From Streptomyces avermitilis MA-4680 = NBRC 14893 (GTDB taxonomy: Bacteria; Actinomycetota; Actinomycetes; Streptomycetales; Streptomycetaceae): a DNA stretch of 64,000 nt. The notes under the pieces were generated by a model. The model was not told the DNA's origin and made no database searches. It worked only from the letters and a program-made list of their open reading frames with translations. Positions 24,753-32,757 of this stretch are shown piece after piece (position 1 is the first letter of the stretch; every line of letters starts with the position of its first letter). A program made the position numbers and the translations under genes. Where the stretch lies: the NCBI RefSeq assembly GCF_000009765.2, contig NC_003155.5:4588001-4652000 (forward strand), read 5' to 3'.

Positions 24753-25219
24753 GCCCGCACCACCTCCGCGGCGTACGCGATCCGTGCACGACGGCGAGCC
24801 CGGGAAACCTGCTCGCGCATCCGCGCGACGCTCAGTCCGCGCTCCACGGCCAGATCAGAGGGATCCCGATCAGCGCTCAGCTGCTGCAGCAGACTGCGCT
24901 GCGATGCCGTCAGCGCCTCCGTAGTGTCGAGCCACGCACGGATGTCGGTGACCGCGAAGTGCTCGTCGAGGGCGCCGGGCTCGCGGTACGAGTCGGTCTC
25001 ATCGAGGGAGATCGCGGGCGCGAGGACTCGCCGGTCGCGCAGAACCGTGCCGGCATGCGCCAAGGCGCTGCGGATCTGAAACGCGGCGGGGGCGTTCGCG
25101 TTGAGGCGGATGACCTCGTCGAGGGCGCGGTCGATGCGCTCGAGGTCGAAGGCGTCGCCCGTCTTGTCGGCGCGACGGTACAGCAGTTTCAGCGCATGCT
25201 GCGCCTGCTCAGTGAGCAT
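24749..25219 (-). CDS. Helix-turn-helix protein (sigma-70 region 4-like), first gene of the MORC operon
   Basis: A 156-residue protein. The C-terminal third (LTASQRSLLQQLSADRDPSD, LAVERGLSVARMREQVSRAR) looks like a sigma-region-4/LuxR-type HTH. The N-terminal two thirds are helical without a clear motif. It begins the operon with a GGAG site. It may regulate the cluster or bind DNA for it. The lead position and coupling to the GIY-YIG gene support a shared function. Confidence 0.55.
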   Translation of the reverse strand: MLTEQAQHALKLLYRRADKTGDAFDLERIDRALDEVIRLNANAPAAFQIRSALAHAGTVLRDRRVLAPAISLDETDSYREPGALDEHFAVTDIRAWLDTTEALTASQRSLLQQLSADRDPSDLAVERGLSVARMREQVSRARRRARIAYAAEVVRA

Positions 25220-25755
25220 GAGGAGTCTCCTGGAGTCTGACTGCGGCCCCCATGCGGTAGGACGCGGTCGTTTCGGAGTGTATGGAGTTGTGAGACCAAC
25301 TTACCGCGCTGTGGCGCTTCCTGACGCGCATTCGGCTCGATCGCCTCACTCCTTAAGGGCGGCCTGCCGAGCCAACTGTTGTGCAGACTGCTGGCGTTGA
25401 AGATCCGAACCGCGGATCGGCGCAACGACGGACAGTCGAACGACAGCACCGCAGCACCCCGTTGCCACTCGGGCTGCAACCCCAACCTGTGGTCATGGCT
25501 TGCGCCTACGGCAGAAGTAGCCTGGAGACGATCCCCCGCGCAACGGCGATCTGTGCGGAGTCTGCGGACCACACGCCGGCTCCTGCATCGTGCGCGGTGC
25601 GCGCGAGTGAGTCTTGGAGAATTCCTGGAGATGATCTTCCGTCGGGATCCCTGAGGCGCCAACGGAGACCGATGCTCCCCAACGCTCTGAGCTGCACTTT
25701 TGGTCTAGAGCACAGATAGGCGATCTTCCAGGGCCTAATTCGGGACGAAGAGGTC

Positions 25756-25778
25756 GCGGTCTCAATTGCGGTCTCAAT
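25756..25778. repeat. Direct repeat GCGGTCTCAAT x2
   Basis: Two exact 11-bp copies with a 12-bp period, about 250 bp inside the right end of element 1. The GTCTCA part also recurs in the left end (1898, 1904). Candidate arm-type or accessory protein sites. Confidence 0.5.
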
Positions 25779-25911
25779 CGCCACTTATTCTCGAGTCATA
25801 CGCTGACGTCCGTCGTAGTCCGGCAGGCCTTGTGACCAGGCAGGCGCGGCGTACGGTGGACGTCGGCGAACGGCCCCGGACCATGATCGGATAACTCGTA
25901 ATGCGCGGGTC

Positions 25912-25932
25912 TGACGGCAACGACTGACGGCA
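25912..25932. repeat. Likely arm-type integrase sites, right end of element 1
   Basis: TGACGGCA at 25912 and 25925, the same octamer pair and 13-bp period as at the left end (1874, 1887), about 100 bp from the att core. Confidence 0.6.
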
Positions 25933-26029
25933 ACGTGCGTGCACATAGCCGTACTCGGAGAAACAGTTCGGCACCGGGCTAGTCGCCATGGCCGGGCATG
26001 GTCCTAGCCCAGGGAGTCGGCGGCCGGAA

Positions 26030-26072
26030 CTCCTAAAGCGGGTGTCGCAGGTTCGAATCCTGCCGGGGGCAC
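26030..26072. repeat. Shared att junction: attR of element 1 / attL of element 2
   Basis: 43-bp exact repeat of the tRNA-Arg 3' half (CTCCTAAAGCGGGTGTCGCA, then the T arm). It lacks the 5' half of the tRNA, so it is not a functional tRNA gene. It separates two full AICEs arranged head to tail. Confidence 0.92.
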
Positions 26073-26078
26073 AGCATG

Positions 26079-26153
26079 AAGGGCCAGCTCAGGAGGGGTT
26101 TCCTCCCAGGCTGGCCCTTTGCCATTTCTGGTGCCGTGCCACTCGCGTGCCAC
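26079..26153. repeat. Left end of element 2: hairpin plus arm-type repeats
   Basis: Hairpin AAGGGCCAGC...GCTGGCCCTT (26079-26118) is followed by CGTGCCAC at 26135 and 26146 (11-bp period). CGTGCCA with the same period lies near the right end of element 2 (48373, 48384). The same hairpin-plus-repeat order recurs at 55478-55553 in a decayed copy. These are probably integrase arm sites. The stretch 26154-26435 holds no supported gene. Confidence 0.6.
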
Positions 26154-26435
26154 TACGACCGAGTAGAGCCTGCGCCAGCGTCCTTGCCCGAGGAAGATCA
26201 GCATGCCCGCCTCAGAGGGCAGCCCGACCTGCGCCACCAGGTCGCAGCGCTGGCGACGAGCACGGAATCAGACGCACTCGCCTGGAGAGCTCTACACATA
26301 CCTCCATATTCTTCACATTTCTCTAATTAGTGGATTAAACACCAATCGGCCTACACGGAGGCGATCAGGGCGGCATCCTGGAGTCCGATACATCCCGTTT
26401 TATGTTGATTCACTGCTAGCGATTAGAGGGAAAAG

Positions 26436-26657
26436 TTGAAAATCAACATTCGAGCTGAATCTGAAAACGCAGAACTTTCCTTCGCGGCAAAGAAGTTCGC
26501 AGGCGGCAGCATGATGCGATTGCTCGCGGCTTTGGCTATTACCGCGTCCTTGGCAATGACCGCTCGGTGCGGCAATGAGGTGCCGCAGCCGCCGGAACCG
26601 GGTGTCGCTACATCCAGCCCGCAGCCCCCTGAGACGCCGGACACCACGCGCCGCTGA
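26436..26657 (+). CDS. Possible small exported peptide
   Basis: A 73-residue ORF (or 48 residues if it starts at the second ATG pair near 26511). A hydrophobic segment MRLLAALAITASLAMTARC is followed by a proline-rich tail, like a signal peptide with a Cys where a lipobox Cys would be, although TARC is a poor lipobox. The upstream 150 bp are AT-rich for this genome. It is not recognised, and the coding status is uncertain. Confidence 0.35.
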   Translation: MKINIRAESENAELSFAAKKFAGGSMMRLLAALAITASLAMTARCGNEVPQPPEPGVATSSPQPPETPDTTRR

Positions 26658-26719
26658 CCGTTCCGCATAGAGCTCCCAGCAGGATCTCCGGTTTGGGTTC
26701 TGGCACGCACATAGGGGAA

Positions 26720-26759
26720 AGGGCCAGCTCAGGAAGATGTTTCCTCCTGAGCTGGCCCT
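26720..26759 (-). terminator. Terminator at the 3' end of the element 2 integrase
   Basis: Perfect 15-bp stem AGGGCCAGCTCAGGA / TCCTGAGCTGGCCCT, 42 bp past the int stop. Its sequence is almost the same as the hairpin at the att end (26079) and the one at 55478. Confidence 0.8.
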
Positions 26760-26800
26760 ACACTGCCTTCCACGCTGCGCAACAGAGCTCGTGTGGGGAT

Positions 26801-27940
26801 TCAGTCGCCCGCGGCCGTCAGATCGCCCTCGCCGTTCCGGATCATGGCCCCAAGGCGGTCCGCGATCGTCCGATCACGGTCACTTGTCATGTGCTGATAG
26901 ATCAACGCCGCGCGCGAGCTGCTGTGGCCCATGCGCGTCATCAGCTCCCGAGTGCTGGCGCCGGCGGTCGAAGCCAACGTGTTGCCCGTATGCCTCAGGT
27001 CGTGAAAGTGCAGCTTGGGCGAGACGCCCGCTGCCTTCCTGGCCTTGATCCAGTCATCCCGGAAGTTGCTCCGCCGAAGCTGCCCACCCTGTGGACCAAC
27101 GAACAGGTGGCCCTCCTGACCATCGGCGGCGTAGTGCTTCAGGTGGTGGCTGATCTCGTCGACCAGCTCAGCGGGGAAGGAAACGGTTCGAAGGCCCGCG
27201 GCCGACTTGGGCGCCTTGTCGAAGAGCCGCCCGTTCTGCAACTCGGCCTGTGCCCGGCGGACCACAACCAAGCGACCGTTCAGATCGATGTCCTTGCGAC
27301 GCAGCGCGGCCAGCTCGCCGAAGCGGAGAGTCGTGAACGCAGCCAGGAGGACGAGCAGCCGGTAGCGCGGTGCAATGGCATAGGCGACGCCAAAGACTTC
27401 CGCCACCGACAAAACAGGCCGCTCAGGCACGTCGTAACTGTCCGCGCCTTTGATCCGGCACGGGTTGCGGCGGATCAGCTCGTCATCTACCGCGGTGTTC
27501 ATCAGGGCCCGCAGCAGTTGGTACGCCTTGACCACCGTGGGCTCCCCCACCCCAGCAGCGAGCAGCTTGCCGCGCCAGCTTCGCACCCGAGCGGTCGTGA
27601 CGTCAGCGATGGAGCCCGCACCGAAAACGGGAACGACATGCAGCCGCATCACCGACTCATTCCGCTCACGAGTCCGGTCGGCCAGTTTCCGATCCCTCAG
27701 CCACGCCGTGGCGTAGTCGGCGAAGTTCACATCCCCAGCATCGGGGTCCGCCCACTGCCCACGGGTGATGTCCGCCTCAATGTGAGTCAGCGCGACCTGC
27801 GCATCGGTCTTGGTCTCGTACGTCTTCTCAGCCGGGCGCAGGAGGCCAGTCTGCGGATCGCGGTAGCGCACCTGCCACCGGCCGGAGGCGAGCTGACGGC
27901 AGGACCCGAAGCTTCTGCGCCTCCCCTTCTTGTTGGCCAT
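26801..27940 (-). CDS. int: Site-specific tyrosine integrase of element 2
   Basis: This 379-residue protein has an N-terminal arm-binding region (GSCRQLASGRWQVRYRDPQT), a SAM-like domain (about 72-165) and the catalytic domain. Catalytic residues are visible: Arg206 in TLRFGEL, HDLRHT (His313-Arg316-His317), GHS (His339) and Tyr348 in ALIYQH. It is clearly different from the element 1 integrase but should use the same tRNA-Arg core, which explains the tandem arrangement. It lies at the left end, 4 bp or less from xis, in the pSAM2 order rep-xis-int. Confidence 0.95.
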   Translation of the reverse strand: MANKKGRRRSFGSCRQLASGRWQVRYRDPQTGLLRPAEKTYETKTDAQVALTHIEADITRGQWADPDAGDVNFADYATAWLRDRKLADRTRERNESVMRLHVVPVFGAGSIADVTTARVRSWRGKLLAAGVGEPTVVKAYQLLRALMNTAVDDELIRRNPCRIKGADSYDVPERPVLSVAEVFGVAYAIAPRYRLLVLLAAFTTLRFGELAALRRKDIDLNGRLVVVRRAQAELQNGRLFDKAPKSAAGLRTVSFPAELVDEISHHLKHYAADGQEGHLFVGPQGGQLRRSNFRDDWIKARKAAGVSPKLHFHDLRHTGNTLASTAGASTRELMTRMGHSSSRAALIYQHMTSDRDRTIADRLGAMIRNGEGDLTAAGD

Positions 27941-28152
27941 CAGGCAGCCCTCCGCAGGGCGCCACCACTCCGGCGTATCGGCTGAATGGTGTGAGCCTCG
28001 ATGAAGGTCCCCAACGCGCTCTCGGGGATGCGCACATGTCGGCCAACCTTGACGAACACAATGCGTCGCTCCGCAATGAGGCGGCGCGGGAAGCGCTCCG
28101 TCGTCCCGAGAAGTTCAGCGACCTGCGCCACGGTCAGATAGCGGTCAGCCAC
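27940..28152 (-). CDS. xis: Excisionase (Xis)
   Basis: The predicted protein has 70 residues. The GTG at 28152 (VADRYLTVAQ) is preferred to an upstream start at 28200 because AGAAGGAG lies 9 nt before it; it overlaps the end of repSA. The HTH reads YLTVAQVAELLGTTERFPRR, with the wing KVGRHVRIPESAL. Its stop shares a base with the int start. It should bend the att DNA and favour excision. Confidence 0.88.
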   Translation of the reverse strand: MADRYLTVAQVAELLGTTERFPRRLIAERRIVFVKVGRHVRIPESALGTFIEAHTIQPIRRSGGALRRAA

Positions 28153-29503
28153 GGATCGGTTCTCCTTCTGTTCCGGGGGCGGGTTCGAGGGATGCGGCAA
28201 GCCAGGCTTCGGCGGAGGACAGACCGGTTCCGGCGAAGACCCAGTGCGAGACGACGAGGGTCGTGCCGGTGTCGCCTTCGGTGGCTGCTGCGGCTTGGGC
28301 GCGGCGCCATTCGGCGCGGGCGGCGCGAAGGGCGCCGAGGGTGGTGGAGTAGCGGCGGGACTTGGTGGAGAAGTGGCCGCGGAAGCCGAGCATGTGGGCC
28401 CAGGCCCGGAGGCGGAGGTCTTCTAACTCCTTGCGCGCGCCGAGGGCCCAGGCCGTTCGGATCAGCCGGCGGGCGTGGTCGCTGATGTCGAGTTGGGCGA
28501 GTTCGGCGAGGAATTTCAACGGGCGGTCCAGAGCTCCGGTCGCGGTCTCGGCGCCCTTGGTGGCGTACTTGGCGATGTAGGAGGCGACAGCCCGCTCGGT
28601 CAGTTCCTGGCCGCTGTCGAAGTCGGCGGAGCGGATCGTGCGGACGTCGAGCTGACGGCCGAAGGTGAAGGTGGGCGCGCGTCCGTCGATGACCGGGCCG
28701 TCCACGCGGACGTGAGCAGCAGCGGCGCCGATGGCGTCGGTGAGCAGTTCAGCGGTGGCCCAGGCCGGAGGCGGGGTGTCGCCGCCCTCGGGGCCGTCGA
28801 TGCGGATGACGGCGTGGAAGTGGACGGCGCCGCGCTTCTGGTACTCGGCGACCTTGGCGAAGGAGACCCGGGCGTACTGGCGGAACGCGCGCTGTGAGAA
28901 TCCGGCGCGCTTGGCGACCTCGCGGCGCAGGTAGGTGGAGAAGCGTCGCCAGAGCGGGCCGGCGTGCGCGTTCCAGAGGACGGCCGCTTCGTAGTCGTAC
29001 GTTTCTGGGTCGAGCGGGGTGCCGAGCGCAGCGTCGTCCTGGTCGTGGTGGACGCCGCAGCGGCAACGGCGGACCGAACCGGCCGGACCGGAGGGGCGGT
29101 TGTGAACGGGACCGAAGCTGGGGGCGGTGAAGGTGGCGAAGACGCGGGGGTGGGCGGCGACGCGTTCCGGGATGCCCTTGCCGCCCCGCAGTCCGGAGGT
29201 GATCAGGTGGAAGGTGTCGCGGCGATAGACCTCCGCGCAGGCCGCACAGCGGGTGGTGCGGCGGTTGTTGCAGCGGACCAGGAGGTGACCGGCCGGGAGG
29301 CTGGAGGAGTCGAGGCGGTGGAGGACGTTGCCGATCTCGCCGGTGCGGGTGTCGACGTCGTACTCGGTGCGGTGGCCGTCGAGGCGGATCGGGTTGGTGC
29401 AGCCGCCGAGTCCGGAGAGCTGGCGGAGGATACCGGGCAGGGTGCCGTGCTGGGCCAGCTTGGCGAGTTCGGGCAGTGGGGGCGGGTTGGTGCGGGTGAA
29501 GAT
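28145..29503 (-). CDS. repSA: RepSA-type replication initiator, apparent ATC start
   Basis: The frame is open for 452 codons. It starts IFTRTNPPPLPELAKLAQHG and runs through CTNPIRLDGHRTEYDVDTRT, a cysteine motif (RCNNRRTTRCAACAEVYRRD), and KVAEYQKRGAVHFHAVIRID, a rolling-circle HUH-like motif (HFHAVIR). It matches the pSAM2 RepSA family in build. No ATG, GTG or TTG lies in frame between the upstream TGA and residue 260. GGAG sits exactly 6 nt before ATC (29503-29501), so ATC may be the start codon. It begins rolling-circle replication of the excised element. An ATG-based ORF caller sees only the C-terminal part. Confidence 0.8.
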   Translation of the reverse strand: MFTRTNPPPLPELAKLAQHGTLPGILRQLSGLGGCTNPIRLDGHRTEYDVDTRTGEIGNVLHRLDSSSLPAGHLLVRCNNRRTTRCAACAEVYRRDTFHLITSGLRGGKGIPERVAAHPRVFATFTAPSFGPVHNRPSGPAGSVRRCRCGVHHDQDDAALGTPLDPETYDYEAAVLWNAHAGPLWRRFSTYLRREVAKRAGFSQRAFRQYARVSFAKVAEYQKRGAVHFHAVIRIDGPEGGDTPPPAWATAELLTDAIGAAAAHVRVDGPVIDGRAPTFTFGRQLDVRTIRSADFDSGQELTERAVASYIAKYATKGAETATGALDRPLKFLAELAQLDISDHARRLIRTAWALGARKELEDLRLRAWAHMLGFRGHFSTKSRRYSTTLGALRAARAEWRRAQAAAATEGDTGTTLVVSHWVFAGTGLSSAEAWLAASLEPAPGTEGEPIRG

Positions 29504-29606
29504 GGCGTTCTCCTTCTGGCTGGCTTGCTGCGCTGGTCAGGAGGGATGAGCCCCGGGGCGGTGGATGCTTGGCCGTGTCGAACCGCCCCGGGGCATCAGA
29601 TGCCGT

Positions 29607-29852
29607 TCAGCGCCGGTGGTGGTCGCGGAGCATCGAGCGCAGGACCACGGCGGCGATGGCCACGGAGATGGCCGTGACGGCGACGGCGGCCAGGAGCGCG
29701 GTCAGGACGACTCCGCCGACGAGGACGGCCGCGACTGCTCCGGGGCTGATGGAGATCTGCAGGAGCGTGCGTCGTACGGGTGCCGGGTCGGCCGGGGTGT
29801 GGGTGTGTGCGGGCGGCGGGGTCGAGTTGTCGGGGTACTTGGGCAGGAACAC
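29607..29852 (-). CDS. Small Spd-like membrane protein
   Basis: An 81-residue protein that begins at a GTG preceded by AAGGAG. A proline/histidine-rich head (PDNSTPPPAHTHTPADPAPV) is followed by one long hydrophobic segment (VAAVLVGGVVLTALLAAVAV) and a basic tail. It lies between repSA and a putative operator (29871). Its build resembles the element 1 protein at 7934. A role in transfer or spread is inferred from position. Confidence 0.6.
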   Translation of the reverse strand: MFLPKYPDNSTPPPAHTHTPADPAPVRRTLLQISISPGAVAAVLVGGVVLTALLAAVAVTAISVAIAAVVLRSMLRDHHRR

Positions 29853-29870
29853 AGCGGAGTCTCCTTATCT

Positions 29871-29880
29871 ACTCGTCTAG
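29871..29880. promoter_or_regulatory. Operator half site ACTCGTCTAG for the element 2 GntR regulator
   Basis: ACTCGTCTAG just upstream of the 81-residue gene matches half of the palindrome found at 32831 (ACTCGTCTATACGAGT) and near-copies at 32758, 33724 and 34274. It probably brings this gene under the same repressor. Confidence 0.5.
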
Positions 29881-30071
29881 TCATGTGAGCCGTTGACAAT
29901 GCCCACGCCGGAACGCGTGCCGGAGTCGATGGCGGGAGCCATGAAGGTGTGCGAGAGGAGGAAGCCGAACAGGGCGATCACGACGACGATCCAGGTACGG
30001 ACGCCGAGGAACTTGACCGCTCCCCAGGCGATGAAGCCGAGGACGACGACGAGCGGGAGGCTGACGGTCAC
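29877..30071 (-). CDS. Small two-span membrane protein of the transfer operon
   Basis: A 64-residue protein from a GTG with AAAGGA upstream. Two hydrophobic segments, SLPLVVVLGFIAWGAVKFL and TWIVVVIALFGFLLSHTF, are joined by a short basic turn. The C-terminal tail is polar. It lies in the short-gene run between traSA and repSA, as in pSAM2-like elements. Function inferred as spread/transfer. Confidence 0.6.
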   Translation of the reverse strand: MTVSLPLVVVLGFIAWGAVKFLGVRTWIVVVIALFGFLLSHTFMAPAIDSGTRSGVGIVNGSHD

Positions 30072-30087
30072 GGGGGTGCAGGTCCTT

Positions 30088-30279
30088 TCAGCGGACGGGG
30101 CAGCGGTGGGTACGGGCAGCGAGTTCGGCGGCGGCGCGGCTGTCGTAGTCGGCGGAGAAGCCGCAGCGCGGGGCGGTGCAGGCGGCGGTGTGCTTCTCGT
30201 GGCCCCGGTCGTCGTAGGACGTGCCGACCTGAACGGGGCCTATGCGGGTGACGGACCGGAAGCGGCGGTTGGCGGTCAC
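30088..30279 (-). CDS. Mobile element transfer protein (small, SpdA-like)
   Basis: A 63-residue soluble protein. It reads RFRSVTRIGPVQVGTSYDDR, then HTAACTAPRCGFSADYDSRA and RTHRCPV, with three spaced cysteines and histidines that could bind zinc. This fits the small protein usually called mobile element transfer protein in Streptomyces AICEs. GTG start; 12 bp from the neighbour upstream. The mechanism is not known. Confidence 0.62.
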   Translation of the reverse strand: MTANRRFRSVTRIGPVQVGTSYDDRGHEKHTAACTAPRCGFSADYDSRAAAELAARTHRCPVR

Positions 30280-30291
30280 GCGGATCTCCTT

Positions 30292-30918
30292 TCAGAGGTG
30301 GGCGGCGATGGCGTCGGCCATGGGCGCGGGGACGCCGAGCCGGGCGCGGAGGGTCGGGGTGTCGATGGCCGTTCCGGTACGGGTGTGGTGTTCGGCGGCG
30401 ACCTTGCGGGCGTGCTCGACCAGGGCGGCCGGGACGGCTACGGCAGGCGGAGCGGGGGTCGGTTCGGGAGCCGGTTGCGTGGGGAGCTCCGGGGCGGGAT
30501 CGGGCGCGTCCTCCTGGTCCTGCTCGTCCTCGGTGTCCTCGTGCGGGACCGGACCCGGGGCCGAGTGGGCGAGGAGGGTCCCGCCGAGGAAGGCGACCGC
30601 GGGCCAGCCTGCGACGAGGATGCGGAGCCATGCCGGCACCTGGTCCAGGTCGAGGAGCCCGGCGGTGGCAACGTTGGCTCCGAGGGACGCGGTGAGCGCG
30701 ATGACGAACCAGCACCACCCAGCCGCTTTCGCGTCGCCGGTCCGCAACCGGCGCCAGGCGGCGACGAGCAGCAGGTCGACGGAGATGGGATACGCCCAGG
30801 CCTTCCATCCGTCCTGACCGGCGGCCGAGGCGACGTCGTGCAGGTGGGCGAAGGACAGTGCTGCGGCGATGAGCGCTTGTACGAGTACCGCGTCGATACG
30901 GGCCAGTTGGGCGCGCAT
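30292..30918 (-). CDS. DUF2637-type membrane protein (SpdB2-like)
   Basis: The predicted protein has 208 residues. The ATG of MRAQLARIDAVL was chosen for GGAAGGAG 7 nt before it. Three to four hydrophobic segments are visible (AVLVQALIAAALSFAHLH, WCWFVIALTASLGANVATA, ILVAGWPAVAFLGGTLLAH). An acidic proline-rich linker and a C-terminal helical domain (VPAALVEHARKVAAEH) follow. It is the shorter counterpart of the element 1 DUF2637 protein. It lies between traSA and the small spd genes. Confidence 0.72.
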   Translation of the reverse strand: MRAQLARIDAVLVQALIAAALSFAHLHDVASAAGQDGWKAWAYPISVDLLLVAAWRRLRTGDAKAAGWCWFVIALTASLGANVATAGLLDLDQVPAWLRILVAGWPAVAFLGGTLLAHSAPGPVPHEDTEDEQDQEDAPDPAPELPTQPAPEPTPAPPAVAVPAALVEHARKVAAEHHTRTGTAIDTPTLRARLGVPAPMADAIAAHL

Positions 30919-31006
30919 GCTGCGGCTCCTTCCGGATTCAGGCATGGCAGGGGTAGGGAGTTGGCGCGAGACGGTCACGCCGACCGGAGTGGGGAGGGAG
31001 CGAGTG

Positions 31007-32386
31007 TCAGTCGGTCACGGGGCGCGGCTGGAGTACCGGGGCCCTCGTCGTGTCGACGGGCCGTACGGGCACGTCGGACCGGAAGCGCTTGAGCGCGGGG
31101 AGGTCGGGCACCAGGTGGGCCGCCTGGCGGCAGATCTCGGCGGCGTCGCCGAGGGAGAGGTACGGGGTGCGGATGCGGGACCAGCCGCCGGAGGTGTCAC
31201 CGGCCACGGCCAGGCCGGGCCGTTCGGGAGCGATGGCGCACGCGGCGGAGACGGCTTCGGGGGCGATGTCTCCGAGCGCCATCTTGGCGGAGGCTTCGTC
31301 GTTGACGCGGTGGCAGACACGGCCGGTCAACTGGGCCCGGAGCATGGTCGCTCCCTTGCCCAGTTCGGCGCCGAAGCGCTGCCCGCAGACCTCCAGGTAG
31401 ATACCGGCGGCGCGGCCGAGCTGGGCGAGGCGGATGAGTTGCGTGACCATTTCGTCGCGTCGGTCCTCGTCCTTGCGGGTAGCGACGAGGAAGAGTTCGG
31501 CTACCTCGTCCACGAACAGGACGATGGGGACGGGGCGTTCGTGCTCGGACAGGCCCCAGATGTCGGAGGTGATCTCCTCGTCGGGGGCGTCCGGGGCGAT
31601 CCCCTGCCGGGCCTTGATCAGGTCGTATCGGTCCTCCATTTCCTTGACGAGCACCGGCAGCAGCTCGGCCGCCTGTTCGGGGTCGGTGGCCAGTGCCGAG
31701 AGCCGGGCGGCGAACGGCGCCAGCTCCACACCGCGCTTGCAGTCGATGCCGACCAGGGCGACGGGTTGCGGGGCGAGTCCGGCGACGAGATGCCGCAGGT
31801 ACATGGACTTGCCGGACAGGGTTGCGCCGAGGGTCAGTTGGTGAGGCACGGTGCGGTAGTCCCGTACGAAGGGAGTCGCGTCCTCCCGCAGCGCCACAGG
31901 CACCTTGAGGAACCCGCCATCGACCTTGCGCGGCATCCGTACCCGCCGCAAGACATCGAAGCCGACGAGCCGCAGTTCGACCACACCGGGCTTGACGGTC
32001 GTGACGTACACGGCGTGAACGCCCCAGGCATGCCGAAGCCGTTCGGCCGAGGCGGCGACGTCGGCGGGTTCCTGCCCGGGAGCGAGCCGCAGACGAAGCC
32101 GTAACCCGGTCGAAGTGGGCCGGATGATTCCCCGACGCGGCGGTACGGGGCGTATCTCCCGTCGGGTGGTGGCCTTGACCGCCAGGACCCGCAGCCGGGA
32201 GGGAGCGACGGTCAGGCCGCAGGCCTCCATGACGGAGCTGTAGGAGCTGAGCAGCCGGGCCGTGGATATCAGGAGACCGACCGTGGACCAGTAGACGCCG
32301 GGGTGCTTGGCCCGGGTGTAGGCAGCCCCGCCGCCGAGCGCGGCGACGGGACCACCCACCTCCAGAAGCGTTGCCAGATCGGTCAT
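31007..32386 (-). CDS. traSA: TraSA-type FtsK/SpoIIIE DNA translocase
   Basis: The predicted protein has 459 residues. The ATG of MTDLATLLEVGG shares a base with the preceding stop (TGATG). Walker A LGATLSGKSMYLRHL lies near 215-225. It is followed by VALVGIDCKRGVELAPF, and Walker B IVLFVDEVAELF lies near 305-316. An N-terminal segment with short hydrophobic stretches anchors it. Unlike TraB of element 1 it lacks a long N-terminal membrane domain, as in the pSAM2 translocase. It should pump double-stranded element DNA during mycelial mating. Confidence 0.9.
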   Translation of the reverse strand: MTDLATLLEVGGPVAALGGGAAYTRAKHPGVYWSTVGLLISTARLLSSYSSVMEACGLTVAPSRLRVLAVKATTRREIRPVPPRRGIIRPTSTGLRLRLRLAPGQEPADVAASAERLRHAWGVHAVYVTTVKPGVVELRLVGFDVLRRVRMPRKVDGGFLKVPVALREDATPFVRDYRTVPHQLTLGATLSGKSMYLRHLVAGLAPQPVALVGIDCKRGVELAPFAARLSALATDPEQAAELLPVLVKEMEDRYDLIKARQGIAPDAPDEEITSDIWGLSEHERPVPIVLFVDEVAELFLVATRKDEDRRDEMVTQLIRLAQLGRAAGIYLEVCGQRFGAELGKGATMLRAQLTGRVCHRVNDEASAKMALGDIAPEAVSAACAIAPERPGLAVAGDTSGGWSRIRTPYLSLGDAAEICRQAAHLVPDLPALKRFRSDVPVRPVDTTRAPVLQPRPVTD

Positions 32387-32742
32387 CAGGCCGTGGCCCC
32401 CATGGCGGCCGGGAACGCGGCCGGAGTGACGGCGGCGGAGCGGTAGGCGATGCCGTGCCGCTGCTGGCCGTTGAACACGCTTTCCCACGGCCGGGCCACG
32501 AGCCCCGGCAGCGAGACCGGAGCGCCGAGCGCGAGCCCCTCGGAGACACCGCTCTCAGGAACGGTGACCTTGATGAGGGAGGACTCTCCTTCCTCGATGT
32601 AGACGACGCCGATCGTCATCAGTGCCTCACCGCTGTTGATGTCCTTGGCGATCTCGCCGGTCTGCCGGTCGCGGACCTTGGGCTCGGGCGCCTCGGTCAG
32701 CAGGATCGTCGCGGCCGAGGTCTCCACACGGATGGTGCGCAA
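32386..32742 (-). CDS. SCO3933-type regulatory protein of pSAM2-like elements
   Basis: A 118-residue protein from a TTG start with GGGAAG upstream. Mostly beta-strand: ATILLTEAPEPKVRDRQTGE, MTIGVVYIEEGESSLIKVTV, then GAPVSLPGLVARPW. This pattern is typical of the SCO3933-family proteins that precede traSA in AICEs. Its stop overlaps the traSA start, so translation is coupled. Two copies of the GntR operator lie just upstream. The role is thought to be regulatory, but the mechanism is unknown. Confidence 0.65.
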   Translation of the reverse strand: MRTIRVETSAATILLTEAPEPKVRDRQTGEIAKDINSGEALMTIGVVYIEEGESSLIKVTVPESGVSEGLALGAPVSLPGLVARPWESVFNGQQRHGIAYRSAAVTPAAFPAAMGATA

Positions 32743-32757
32743 GAGTTCTTCCCATCT

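Larger units (their letters stand above)
25240..26029. other. Gene-poor stretch at the right end of element 1
   Basis: No ORF here has convincing codon use or a ribosome binding site. It must contain the promoter of the MORC operon near 25240-25300. Near the att end it carries direct repeats (25756-25778 and 25912-25932, listed separately). Confidence 0.5.

Noticed and set aside
25189..25784. Several overlapping ORFs in the stretch left of the second att site
   Set aside because: None has good codon bias, a start site or recognisable motifs on either strand.
26030..26072. Second tRNA-Arg gene
   Set aside because: Only the 3' half is present; the acceptor 5' strand and D arm are missing, so it is an att site.
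28964..29677. 237-codon plus-strand ORF across the repSA 5' part
   Set aside because: Antisense shadow; the minus strand reads a complete RepSA sequence here.
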